A stretch of 60,357 nucleotides of DNA, from NCBI GenBank assembly GCA_020860205.1, contig JAJBUU010000043.1, positions 1 through 60,357 on the forward strand, read 5' to 3'. This document shows, piece by piece, positions 35,101-42,478 of this stretch. Each line of letters opens with the position of its first letter. The stretch's first letter is position 1. The translations under genes were made by a program, and so were the position numbers. A model generated the notes under the pieces. The model ran no database searches. It was not told the DNA's origin and saw nothing but the letters and a program-made list of their open reading frames with translations. This DNA is from Oscillospiraceae bacterium. GTDB taxonomy: Bacteria > Bacillota > Clostridia > Oscillospirales > Oscillospiraceae.

Positions 35101-35433
35101 ATAAAATTCGCTGTCGATGAGGTAGATGGTCAGCCCGTCCAGCTCCAGCCGCTCCAGACCGGCATACTGGTGCCGCCAGCCGAGATTGACATAGAAATGC
35201 GCAATATGCTCCACCTGCGCGGCATAAGTCTCCTTGATGCAGCGGTGATAGGGGGTGATGACGCGCACACGGAAGCCCTCCGCAGCCAGCGCGCGCGGCA
35301 GCGCGCCCGCCATGTCCGCAAGGCCGCCGGTCTTGCTGAGCGGCGCGCACTCCGCCGCCACAAACAGCACATCCGGCAGATGGTCACGTCCTTTCAGAAA
35401 CAGGAGCCGCTGCAGTTCCGGATTCAGCTTCAT
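32110..35433 (-). CDS. glgA: Glycogen synthase GlgA fused to a GH13 alpha-amylase/neopullulanase
   Basis: A 1107-residue fusion. Residues 1 to about 480 are a GT5 glycogen synthase, which adds ADP-glucose to growing glycogen: KTGGLADM (Lys34) at the N-terminus and EPCGLSQLIAMRYG near 400. After a carbohydrate-binding-like beta region (about 490-600) comes a GH13 catalytic domain with all four conserved regions: DGVFSH (near 740), GWRLDVADE with nucleophile Asp (near 826), GEVWEDA with acid Glu (near 858) and HLGTHDTAR (near 929). So one polypeptide joins synthesis with alpha-1,4 cleavage or transfer. The start at ATG 35433 follows AAAGGAGG; an 80-residue upstream extension has no support. It overlaps the end of glgB by 50 bases. 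No signal peptide: cytoplasmic. Confidence 0.93.
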   Translation of the reverse strand: MKLNPELQRLLFLKGRDHLPDVLFVAAECAPLSKTGGLADMAGALPRALAAEGFRVRVITPYHRCIKETYAAQVEHIAHFYVNLGWRHQYAGLERLELDGLTIYLIDSEFYFGGAIYRGGEAEVEQYAFFQRAVLEAIPLLDFAPEVLHCNDWHTAALPFLIKTQYAGRPQGALKTILTIHNLAYQGQLSFESAADLLGVESRWFGDGGLGHCGCANLLKGGILFADRVNTVSPSYADEIRTPAFGAGLHEVLLRRGSDVSGILNGLDTAQFDPAADPAVPYHYQAADTAARAQNKAALLVELGLDCSVDTPLVAMVSRMTAQKGFDLLLPALDELMRQDVCFVLLGSGNPEYENAMRGFERRYQGRLCAYIGYSEALARRIYAGADFLLMPSAFEPCGLSQLIAMRYGALPIVHEVGGLRDTVTPYNRYTGEGTGFSFRDYDRGALLGTVAYALATYRNAEAMQKLIYAAMTRDVSLAACAVDYGKLYLTVLDARQSALCHIPHDERYRSPFGAVKCGETVTLRLQAGDIADSAALLAGGEAFPMQPDGDGFFSVDYTAPAEPGLVYYSFRLPGDVYFGKNGVGSGEMHPWQLTVYDPAFATPDWAQGTVIYQIFPDRYAPGGTAFEKGVRHHRGKGRGVECHKFWDEPVKFTPTTRPDYYPDDFYGGTLEGIRARLPALQALGVGCIYLNPIFEADSNHRYNTADYLRIDPMLGTQAEFQALCADAKACGIRIVLDGVFSHTGDDSVYFNRYGRYKTPGAYQGAESPYYTWYRFNEFPDDYRCWWGFPSLPEVDEQNPDWQEFVVTGKNAVMKKWLRQGAGGWRLDVADELPDDVISLMRRSVKETEPDALLIGEVWEDATNKVSYGEARRYALGGGLDSVMNYPLRTALLSFALGWTDAAALRDFLLGQKLNYAPPMYHVMMNHLGTHDTARLRTVLGTGDEGGGLSRAQQAAFTLSEEQDARGRALQRLCAALQFSLPGIPCIYYGDEEGMQGFRDPFCRAPYTRAAEDVSLRDFYSALAKARNRSEILRRGDTAFAAYGRDVIAVLRYANGKAVLTVVNRGLETTVSPTAADFLGLCKADAATLSVIPALELPAQDFVTVEF

Positions 35434-37324
35434 GATGTTCCTCCTTTGGATCAAATCGGTAATAAGTACAGGAGAGCGGCGGCAGCGCCAGGAGCGCAGA
35501 ATGGCTCTGTCCGCGGAACGGAACAGGCTCCGCCGCGATGGGGCCGGGGTCTGGCGCGTCCGCGCCGCCAAAACGCGCTTCATCGCTGCAAAGGCTGCGG
35601 TGCAGCGTGCCCGCGCCGGGCAGCGCGACCTGTAACTGCCACGCGCAGGGGGTGAAGTTGCAGGCGCAGACAAATTGACGTCCTGCGCGGTCGCGCCGCA
35701 GGAATGCGATGGAGCTGCGGTCGGCGTCGTCCACGTTCAGCCAGTCAAACCCGTCCCAGCCGCAGTCCAGCTCCCAAAACGCGGGCGTTTCCGTATAAAA
35801 ATGATTCAGCGCACGCACCCAGCGCTGCATCTCCGCGTGGCGGGGATAGTCCAGCAGGAACCAGTCCAGCGGCTTTTGGTAGTCCCACTCGATGAACTGA
35901 CCGAAGTCGCTGCCCATAAAGGTCAGCTTTTTGCCCGGATGGGCGAAGATATAGCCATAAAGCACACGCAGGTTTGCAAATTTCTGGTCATATTCGCCGG
36001 GCATTTTGTCCAGCATGGAGCGCTTGCCATGCACCACCTCATCATGGGAAAAAGCAAGGATAAAGCGCTCGGAAAAGGCATAGAGCATGGAGAACGTCAA
36101 CTTCTGGTGGCTGCCGCGCCGCCAGAGCGGGTCGAGCGACATATAATCCAGCGTATCGTGCATGAAGCCCATGTCCCACTTGAAGGTAAATCCCAGCCCG
36201 CCTTCCGACGCGGAGCCGGTCACGCGGGGATACGCGCTGCTTTCCTCCGCGACCATCATCGCGCCGCGGGACGCGGCCAGCGCGTTGATTTCCTGCAAAA
36301 GCGAGACCGCGCCAAGATCGATGTCCCCGCCGAAGCGGTTGCGCGTAAAGTCGTCCCCGCGTCCAAAGCCCAGATAAAGCATACTGCTCACCGCGTCCAC
36401 ACGCAGTCCGTCGATGTGGTAACGGTCAAGGAACAGCGCGGCGGAGGACTTCAAAAAGCTGCGCACCACAGGCTTTTCGTAGTCAAAAATCAGCGTCCCC
36501 CAGTCCGGGTGCGCGGCCATTTTGGGGTCATCGCGTTCGTAAACCGGCGTACCGTCAAAGCGCGCAAGACCGTGCGCGTCGCGCGGAAAATGCGCCGGCA
36601 CCCAGTCCAGCAGCACGCCGATCCCGGCGCGGTGGAGCGTATCCACAAAATACATGAAGTCCTGCGGTGTTCCGTAGCGGCTGGTCGGGGCAAAATAACC
36701 CGTCACCTGATAGCCCCAAGACGGTTCATACGGGTACTCCGTCACAGGCAGCAGCTCCACATGGGCATAGCCCATGTCCCTGCAATATTCCGCCAGCGCC
36801 GCGGCGGTTTCACAATAATTTGGAAACCGCGCCTCCGGCGCGGCGGCGCGCCATGAACCCAGATGCACCTCATAGATGGAGATCGGCTCTGTCGCGTGGT
36901 TCCCGCCGCTGTGCCGCGCGCGGAACGCCGCGTCGCCCCAGACGTAGCCGTCAATATCCCAGACGCGGCTGCCGTTCGCAGGCGGCGTTTCCCAGTGGGC
37001 GGCGAAGGGGTCGGATTTTTCCACCGTCTGACCGTCCGCGCCGGTGATTGCGTATTTGTAAATCTGCCCGCGCGTGACGCCCGCCGTCTCCACCGTCCAT
37101 GCGCCGGAGGGCAGGCGGGTCATCGGGATCGGTTCCCACGCGCTGAAATCGCCGGTCAGCGCAACCGCAGCGGCGCGCGGCGCCCAGACAGTAAAGCGCC
37201 AGCGCCCGTCTCCCAGCGGGTGGCTGCCAAACGTCCGGTAAGCGTCGCAGCTCTCCCCGGCGGCAAAGCGCAGGACCGCCGCGTTCAGCGTATCCGCACC
37301 AGGCGGTTTTTCCGTTCCGTTCAT
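35384..37324 (-). CDS. glgB: 1,4-alpha-glucan branching enzyme
   Basis: Forms alpha-1,6 branches in glycogen; 646 residues. An N-terminal CBM48 (FTVWAPRAAAVALTGDFSAW, near residue 45) precedes the GH13 barrel: VTEYPYEPSWGYQVTGYFAP near 190, nucleophile in GLRVDAVSSMLY near 310, acid Glu in AEESSAYP near 360 and FSHDEVVHGK near 430, then the all-beta C domain. The start at 37324 overlaps the SPFH stop codon (ATGA), so translation is probably coupled. The last 17 codons extend over the glgA ribosome site and start. The two glycogen genes are therefore tightly linked in one operon. Confidence 0.95.
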   Translation of the reverse strand: MNGTEKPPGADTLNAAVLRFAAGESCDAYRTFGSHPLGDGRWRFTVWAPRAAAVALTGDFSAWEPIPMTRLPSGAWTVETAGVTRGQIYKYAITGADGQTVEKSDPFAAHWETPPANGSRVWDIDGYVWGDAAFRARHSGGNHATEPISIYEVHLGSWRAAAPEARFPNYCETAAALAEYCRDMGYAHVELLPVTEYPYEPSWGYQVTGYFAPTSRYGTPQDFMYFVDTLHRAGIGVLLDWVPAHFPRDAHGLARFDGTPVYERDDPKMAAHPDWGTLIFDYEKPVVRSFLKSSAALFLDRYHIDGLRVDAVSSMLYLGFGRGDDFTRNRFGGDIDLGAVSLLQEINALAASRGAMMVAEESSAYPRVTGSASEGGLGFTFKWDMGFMHDTLDYMSLDPLWRRGSHQKLTFSMLYAFSERFILAFSHDEVVHGKRSMLDKMPGEYDQKFANLRVLYGYIFAHPGKKLTFMGSDFGQFIEWDYQKPLDWFLLDYPRHAEMQRWVRALNHFYTETPAFWELDCGWDGFDWLNVDDADRSSIAFLRRDRAGRQFVCACNFTPCAWQLQVALPGAGTLHRSLCSDEARFGGADAPDPGPIAAEPVPFRGQSHSALLALPPLSCTYYRFDPKEEHHEAESGTAAAPVSERT

Positions 37325-38271
37325 CGGTTTTTCTGCGCGGCGGGGCGTTTCTCCGCGCCCTCCTCTCCGGCGCCATCCGTCCGCACGGCGGCTTCCACGA
37401 TTCCGGAGGCAAGCCCTGCAAGACCCTGTATTTCGCTGGGGATGATGATTTTTGTCGCGCGCCCGTTCGCTGCGGCGGAGAACGCCTCCAGCGCTTTGAT
37501 TTTGATCACGGCCTCGCTCGGCGCGGCCTCGTTGATGCGGCGAATACCGTCCGCCGTTGCGGTCTGAATCTTCAAAATGGCCTCCGCCTCGCCTTCAGCC
37601 TCCAGAATCTGCGCCTGCTTTTTCGCATCGGCACGCAGGATCGCGGACTCCTTCTCGCCTTCGGCGGTCAGAATGGCGGATTTTTTCTCGCCCTCCGCGC
37701 GCAGGATCGCCTCGCGCCGCTCGCGCTCGGCCTTCATCTGCTTTTCCATCGCGTTCTGGATTTCCTTCGGCGGCAGGATGTTTTTCAGCTCCACGCGGTT
37801 CACCTTGATGCCCCACGGGTCGGTCGCTTCGTCCAGAATGGCGCGCATTTTGGAGTTGATGATGTCGCGGCTGGTCAGGCACTGATCCAGCTCAAGGTCG
37901 CCGATGATGTTGCGCAGCGTGGTAGCGGACAGGTTTTCGATCGCCTGCATCGGGTCCTCGATGCCGTAAGTGTAGAGCTTCGGGTCGGTGATCTGGAAAA
38001 AGACCACGGTGTCGATTTGCATCGTCACGTTGTCCTTCGTGATCACCGGCTGCGGGGGAAAGTCCGCGACCTGCTCCTTCAGCGAGGCCACGCGCGCCAC
38101 ACGCTCCACCAGCGGGATTTTGAAATGCAGCCCCACGTTCCATGTGGCGCTGTAAGCGCCAAGCCGCTCGATGACGAATGCCTTCGCCTGCGGGACGATG
38201 CGGATGTTTTTGACAAGAATTAAGACGATGAGCACAATGACGATGAGAATTGCGAGACTATCTCCGGGCAT
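37321..38271 (-). CDS. SPFH/Band 7 membrane protein (paraslipin/QmcA-like)
   Basis: A 316-residue SPFH-domain protein. One N-terminal membrane helix (residues 5-21) precedes the Band 7 domain (about 22-180), which includes the paraslipin-type stretch DPWGIKVNRVELKNILPP, then a long Ala/Glu/Lys-rich coiled coil (about 175-250) and a short C-terminal tail. Such proteins form large cages or rings at membrane microdomains and often pair with NfeD, which is encoded just upstream here. The start at 38271 follows GGAGGGG. Its placement in front of glgB with a 4-base overlap is unusual; a functional link to glycogen is not established. Confidence 0.92.
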   Translation of the reverse strand: MPGDSLAILIVIVLIVLILVKNIRIVPQAKAFVIERLGAYSATWNVGLHFKIPLVERVARVASLKEQVADFPPQPVITKDNVTMQIDTVVFFQITDPKLYTYGIEDPMQAIENLSATTLRNIIGDLELDQCLTSRDIINSKMRAILDEATDPWGIKVNRVELKNILPPKEIQNAMEKQMKAERERREAILRAEGEKKSAILTAEGEKESAILRADAKKQAQILEAEGEAEAILKIQTATADGIRRINEAAPSEAVIKIKALEAFSAAANGRATKIIIPSEIQGLAGLASGIVEAAVRTDGAGEEGAEKRPAAQKNR

Positions 38272-38338
38272 AAAAACCCCTCCCTGTTTAATTTTATGCG
38301 AAAAAAACGAATTGCTCTCTGCCTCTGCGGCGGCGCGC

Positions 38339-38770
38339 TTATGCGTCGGTCACGGGTGCGACGATGAGCTTGACGCCCTGTATTTCCCGGACGGCGACGC
38401 GCGCGCCCGCCGGGAGCGTCTCCCCCGTGGCGCTGCGGGCAGCCCAGACCTTGCCGTCTACGCAGACCGTTCCGGTCCCGGCCAGATTGTCCACCGGCTC
38501 CCGCACCACGCACTGCATCCCGATTACGCGGTCCGCGTTGGTGGGCTGCGCCCTGTCGTTGACATAGCGCTTTGCCAGCGGGCGGGTCAGCAGCAGCGTC
38601 AGCAGCGAGATGAGGACAAACCAGAGCGCCTGCAACCAGAGCGGGGCGTGTAGCGCCGCAGTCAGCAGCGCGCAGAGCGCGCCCAGCGCGAACCAGATGG
38701 ACGTCAGCCCGCTGGTCGCCAGCTCAACGATCAGAAACAGCACTGCCGCCGCAGCCCAAATCAAAATCAC
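38339..38770 (-). CDS. NfeD-family membrane protein
   Basis: A protein of 143 residues with two to three N-terminal hydrophobic helices (about 1-20, 25-60) and a C-terminal OB-fold-like domain (about 80-143, ending VREIQGVKLIVAP). This is the short NfeD type, partner of SPFH proteins; its gene precedes the SPFH gene by 67 bases. Start choice: GGAGG at 38779-38783 is eight bases ahead of a GTG at 38770 (MILIWAAAAV). A GTG three codons earlier would overlap the ribosome site itself, so I reject it. The first gene of the NfeD-SPFH-GlgB-GlgA transcript. Confidence 0.85.
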   Translation of the reverse strand: MILIWAAAAVLFLIVELATSGLTSIWFALGALCALLTAALHAPLWLQALWFVLISLLTLLLTRPLAKRYVNDRAQPTNADRVIGMQCVVREPVDNLAGTGTVCVDGKVWAARSATGETLPAGARVAVREIQGVKLIVAPVTDA

Positions 38771-38846
38771 ATCACGCACCTCCAGCCGTTTTGTTTTTCG
38801 CGTCTGATCGTATCGTTCCCTGACGAATCGGTTCTGATACTTCTTT

Positions 38847-38882
38847 TATGATACTTTATCATACTACGGTCTCCCTTGTCAA
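38847..38882 (-). promoter_or_regulatory. Promoter with palindrome upstream of the NfeD-SPFH-glg operon
   Basis: TTGACA (38877-38882), an 18-base spacer and TAAAGT (38853-38858) on the minus strand. The -10 box lies inside the inverted repeat TATGATA-CTT-TATCATA (38847-38863), a plausible repressor site. Confidence 0.55.
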
Positions 38883-38910
38883 TGGTACGACGGTCACATT
38901 TTTTTGCCTT

Positions 38911-39072
38911 AGGGCAAAGGCACAGAGCAGGTCGTCGCCGCAGCGACGAAACCCGACCAGTTCCCGCAGGAGCGAACCCGGCCCACTCCTGCACATTGCG
39001 GTCTGCCAGAACGGATAAAAATTCACCTGTATTCCCAGAAGCGTGCGAAGTAAAATAAATGCTCTCGCCCTG
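38911..39072. repeat. MITE-like element, left-truncated (E3)
   Basis: Contains TCGTCGCCGCAGCGACGAAA, the TTCCCGCAGGAGCGAA hairpin module, ATTGCGGTC and AACGGATAAAAATTC, and ends AAATAAATGCTCTCGCCCTG. The left arm with the 17-bp tandem units is missing. Confidence 0.6.
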
Positions 39073-39091
39073 CTGTTGTGGACGGAATCGG

Positions 39092-39120
39092 TTGCTATTT
39101 TTCAAAAAACCTGATATACT
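39092..39120 (+). promoter_or_regulatory. Promoter of the DUF1015 gene
   Basis: TTGCTA (39092-39097), a 17-base spacer, TATACT (39115-39120), about 45 bases ahead of the start. The -35 box lies 20 bases outside the repeat E3. Confidence 0.6.
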
Positions 39121-39166
39121 ATGATGTAATGTAGCAAGCTACAAAATCCCCGCAGGGGAAAATGAA

Positions 39167-40438
39167 ATGGAGAAAACGATGGGGCGAGTGTTTCAGCGGG
39201 CGGAAATCCTGCTGCCGTATGACTGCGATATGACAAAATGGAGCGTGATAGCGTGCGACCAGTTTTCCTCGCAGCCGGAATATTGGGCGGCGCTGGAGCA
39301 GCAGTGCGAAGGGGTGCCAAGCACACTGCACCTGATGCTGCCGGAGGCGTATCTGGAGCGCTGCGACCAGCTTACAGAAGCGCAGCGCATCAATACCGAA
39401 ATGAAGCGCTATCTGGACGAGGGCGTGTTCCGCGTGCTGCCGGAAAGCTATGTCTATGTGGAGCGGACGCTGCAAAACGGCGTACTGCGCCGCGGACTGC
39501 TGGGCGTGCTGGATTTGGAGGCCTATGATTTTGCGCCGGATTCCACTTCGCCCGTTCGGGCAACGGAGGGAACGGTGGAGAGCCGTCTGCCGCTGCGGGT
39601 GCGGGTGCGCGCCGGCGCCGCGCTGGAAATGCCGCACATCATGGTCTTTATCGACGACCCGGCGGGTGTGGTCATCCCGCCGCTGACGGAACAAAAGACG
39701 GCGCTTCTGCCGCTTTATGACTTCGCGCTTTCCGCCGGCGGCGGACACATCGCCGGATGGCAGGTCAGCGGCGCGACGGCGGACGCGGTGGACCGCGCCG
39801 TTGACACGCTCTTTGACCCCGCCGTTCTGCGGGAGCGCTGCGGGGACGCCGCGCCCGTTGTGTTTGCAATGGGAGACGGCAACCATTCGCTGGCAACGGC
39901 CAAGCGCTGCTGGGAGCAGTTAAAACCGCAGCTTGACGCGGCGGAGCGGGAAACGCACCCGGCGCGGTATAGTCTGGTGGAGCTGGTGAACATCCATGAC
40001 CCCGCCATCACATTCGAGCCGATCCACCGCTGCATCTTTGAAACCGACCCGACTGAGTTCCTGCGCGCGGGCGCGGCGGCGTTGGCGGCAGCATCAACAG
40101 GTGCGGGCGCGGCGCACACTGTCCGTCTGGTGACGGCGGTGGGGGAACAGCGCGTGGAGCTGCGCGGCCTTTCCATCGGCGCGGTGATCGGCGCGGCGGA
40201 GCGCTTCTGCCAGGAATATGTTGCGCGCCACGGCGGACGCATCGACTATGTTCACAACGACGACACTGCCCTTTCGCTGGGGCAAAAGCCGGACAGCGCG
40301 GCGCTGCTGCTGCCAAAGATGGAAAAGGCGGAACTGTTCCCCTCCATCGTGCGCTCCGGTCCCTTCCCGAAAAAGAGCTTTTCCATCGGCAAGGCCGAGG
40401 ACAAGCGATATTATTTGGAATGCAGGAGGATTCAATGA
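39167..40438 (+). CDS. DUF1015 family protein
   Basis: A 423-residue cytoplasmic protein of the widespread DUF1015 family, whose function is not established. The family signatures are the N-terminal LLPYDCDMTKWSVIACDQF with the following SSQPEYW, and the central VFAMGDGNHSLATAK near residue 228 (G-D-G-N-H). The C-terminal third is Ala-rich and ends with KSFSIGKAEDKRYYLECR. In other anaerobes the gene sometimes adjoins serine or D-2-hydroxyacid metabolism genes; no such link is visible here. The ATG at 39167 has a weak ribosome site (AGGGGAAAA). It overlaps the next gene's start by one to four bases. Confidence 0.85.
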   Translation: MEKTMGRVFQRAEILLPYDCDMTKWSVIACDQFSSQPEYWAALEQQCEGVPSTLHLMLPEAYLERCDQLTEAQRINTEMKRYLDEGVFRVLPESYVYVERTLQNGVLRRGLLGVLDLEAYDFAPDSTSPVRATEGTVESRLPLRVRVRAGAALEMPHIMVFIDDPAGVVIPPLTEQKTALLPLYDFALSAGGGHIAGWQVSGATADAVDRAVDTLFDPAVLRERCGDAAPVVFAMGDGNHSLATAKRCWEQLKPQLDAAERETHPARYSLVELVNIHDPAITFEPIHRCIFETDPTEFLRAGAAALAAASTGAGAAHTVRLVTAVGEQRVELRGLSIGAVIGAAERFCQEYVARHGGRIDYVHNDDTALSLGQKPDSAALLLPKMEKAELFPSIVRSGPFPKKSFSIGKAEDKRYYLECRRIQ

Positions 40439-41070
40439 TGGAAAACAGGGATTCTGTGCGGGTGGAGTATCTGGGACATTCCTGCTTCCGCCTGACATAT
40501 GCGGGAGCGCGCATCGTGCTCGACCCTTATGCGGACGGCTATGTGCCGGGACTCCCGCCGCTGCGGACGGAAGCGGAATTTGTCTATTGCAGCCACGAAC
40601 ACGACGACCACAACGCCGTGGACAATGTGACGCTGCTGCCTCACGGCGCGCCGCAGTTTTCTGTGGAGGAGCTGACGGTAGATCACGACGAAGCGGGCGG
40701 CAGCCTGCGCGGAAAGAGCGTGATCCGCATTTTCACCTTTGGTACACTGCGCGTGGCGCACATGGGCGACCTTGGCCGGTTGCTGACGGCGGAGGAACAG
40801 GCGGCGCTGCAGCATCTGGATATGGTGCTGATGCCGGTCGGCGGCTTTTATACCGTGGATGCGGCGACAGCCAGACAGGTGCTCGATATGCTGGATGCGC
40901 GCGTGACGGTGCTGATGCACTTCCGTTCGGACGCGAGCGGCTTTGCGGAGATCGCTCATATCGACGACGCGCTGCGCGACATTGGCGCGGCGGAGGAGGT
41001 GGACGGCGAATTTACACTGGACGCCGCCACACCGAAGCAGACGATCATCATGCGTCCCCGTCTGGGATGA
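40438..41070 (+). CDS. Metallo-beta-lactamase-fold hydrolase (UlaG-like)
   Basis: A 210-residue MBL-fold metal-dependent hydrolase. The metal motif is SHEHDDHNAVD (HxHxDH, near residue 53), the N-terminal strand-turn is VRVEYLGHSCFRL, and further ligand candidates are His in HMGDLG near 108 and His in VLMHFRSDASG near 160. The short size and GHSCF start match the L-ascorbate-6-phosphate lactonase/UPF0173 branch; the substrate is unknown. I prefer ATG 40438, eight bases after GGAGG, over the ATG one codon earlier. Its start overlaps the DUF1015 stop codon, so the two are coexpressed. Confidence 0.85.
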   Translation: MENRDSVRVEYLGHSCFRLTYAGARIVLDPYADGYVPGLPPLRTEAEFVYCSHEHDDHNAVDNVTLLPHGAPQFSVEELTVDHDEAGGSLRGKSVIRIFTFGTLRVAHMGDLGRLLTAEEQAALQHLDMVLMPVGGFYTVDAATARQVLDMLDARVTVLMHFRSDASGFAEIAHIDDALRDIGAAEEVDGEFTLDAATPKQTIIMRPRLG

Positions 41071-41087
41071 CCGGGCGCAGGAGATAA

Positions 41088-41131
41088 AGGCAGCGCCGCG
41101 GCTTTTCACTGCGCGGCGCCGCCTGAAAAAC
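41088..41131 (+). promoter_or_regulatory. GC-rich hairpin ahead of tyrS
   Basis: GGCAGCGCCGCG pairs with GCGCGGCGCCGCC region (about 12 bp, one mismatch) around TTTTCACT. It resembles the GCAGCGCCGC repeat module. No T run, and no T-box is present. Confidence 0.4.
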
Positions 41132-41155
41132 AGAAAGGAATGATACAAGCAACCG

Positions 41156-42385
41156 ATGGGAATTTATGAGGAGCTGGTCGCCCGCGGGCTGATCGCGCAG
41201 GTGACAGACGAGGCGGAGATCCGGGAGCTGGTCAACAGCGGCAAGGCGACGTTTTACATCGGCTTTGACTGCACGGCGGACAGCCTGACCGCCGGGCACT
41301 TTATGGCGTTGACGCTGATGCGCCGATTGCAGCAGGCGGGCAATACGCCTGTGGCGCTGATCGGCGGCGGGACCACGATGATCGGCGACCCCTCCGGACG
41401 CAGCGATATGCGCAAGATGCTGACGAAGGAGGACATCGACCACAACGCGGAATGTTTCCGCCGCCAGATGGAGCGCTTCATCGACTTTGGCGAGGGACCG
41501 GGCAAGGCGATTATGGCCAATAACGCGGACTGGCTGCTGGATTTGAATTATGTGGAGCTGCTCCGGGAAGTCGGTACCTGCTTCTCTGTGAACAATATGC
41601 TGCGGGCGGAGTGCTATAAGCAGCGCATGGAAAAGGGGCTGAGCTTCTTTGAGTTCAACTACATGATCATGCAGTCCTATGACTTTTATCATCTTTTCCA
41701 GCACTACGGCTGCAATATGCAGTTCGGCGGCGACGACCAGTGGAGCAATATGCTCGGCGGCACGGAGCTGATCCGGCGCAAGCTGGGCAAGGATGCTTAC
41801 GCAATGACCACCACCCTGCTGACGGACTCCAACGGCAACAAGATGGGCAAGACCGCCGGAAACGCCGTTTGGCTCGACCCGAACAAGACCTCGCCTTATG
41901 AGTTCTATCAATACTGGCGCAACGTGGGGGATGCGGACGTGCTGAAATGCCTGCGGATGTTGACGTTCCTGCCGCTGGAGCAGCTGGACGAGATGGCTGG
42001 ATGGAAGGATGAGAAGTTGAACGAAGCGAAGGAGATACTGGCTTACGAGCTGACCAGCCTTGTCCACGGCGAGGCAGAAGCGAAAAAGGCAGAGGCCGCG
42101 GCAAAGGCGCTGTTCGGCGGCGGCGCGGCGGGCGCGGAAATCCCGACCACGGCGCTCTCCGCAGCAGACTTTACAGACGGCGCCGTAGACATTCTGACGC
42201 TGCTGGTAAAGTCCGGACTTTGCACCTCCCGCGGCGATGCGCGGCGCAATGTGGAGCAGGGCGGCGTGACCGCCGGAGAGGAAAAGGTGGCAGACACCCT
42301 GAAAACCTTCCCGCAGGCCGCATTTGAGGACGGTCTGGTGCTGCGCCGCGGAAAAAAGAACTACCGCAAAATCGTGCTGCGCTGA
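41156..42385 (+). CDS. tyrS: Tyrosyl-tRNA synthetase
   Basis: Class I synthetase that charges tyrosine tRNA, 409 residues. N-terminal catalytic domain: FYIGFDCTADSLTAGH carries the HIGH-equivalent (TAGH), the tyrosine pocket is at QSYDFYHLFQHYG and QFGGDDQWSN, and the KMSKS loop reads KMGKT (near 224-228). The S4-like RNA-binding domain occupies about 345-409 (GLCTSRGDARRNVEQGGVTA). The start at 41156 follows AGAAAGGAATG at loose spacing. Unlike many Firmicutes tyrS genes it has no T-box leader. Confidence 0.95.
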   Translation: MGIYEELVARGLIAQVTDEAEIRELVNSGKATFYIGFDCTADSLTAGHFMALTLMRRLQQAGNTPVALIGGGTTMIGDPSGRSDMRKMLTKEDIDHNAECFRRQMERFIDFGEGPGKAIMANNADWLLDLNYVELLREVGTCFSVNNMLRAECYKQRMEKGLSFFEFNYMIMQSYDFYHLFQHYGCNMQFGGDDQWSNMLGGTELIRRKLGKDAYAMTTTLLTDSNGNKMGKTAGNAVWLDPNKTSPYEFYQYWRNVGDADVLKCLRMLTFLPLEQLDEMAGWKDEKLNEAKEILAYELTSLVHGEAEAKKAEAAAKALFGGGAAGAEIPTTALSAADFTDGAVDILTLLVKSGLCTSRGDARRNVEQGGVTAGEEKVADTLKTFPQAAFEDGLVLRRGKKNYRKIVLR

Positions 42386-42424
42386 TTTTGCCGCGCGGCG
42401 GAAAAAGATAAAATGATTTAAAAG

Positions 42425-42466
42425 CGCCCTGTTGTCGCCATGTGACGACAACAGGGCGACAATTTT
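42425..42466 (+). terminator. Terminator of tyrS
   Basis: A 13-bp perfect stem (CGCCCTGTTGTCG / CGACAACAGGGCG) around CCATGTGA, followed by ACAATTTTT. Confidence 0.85.
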
Positions 42467-42478
42467 TCCCTGCCGCAT

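Noticed and set aside
35434-35673. Upstream extension of the GlgA fusion
   Set aside because: The extra 80 residues are Arg/Ala/Ser-rich, lie within glgB in another frame, and lack a ribosome site; ATG 35433 has AAAGGAGG.
41071-41155. Tyrosine T-box ahead of tyrS
   Set aside because: Only 85 bases are available and there is no T-box core, merely a GC-rich hairpin.
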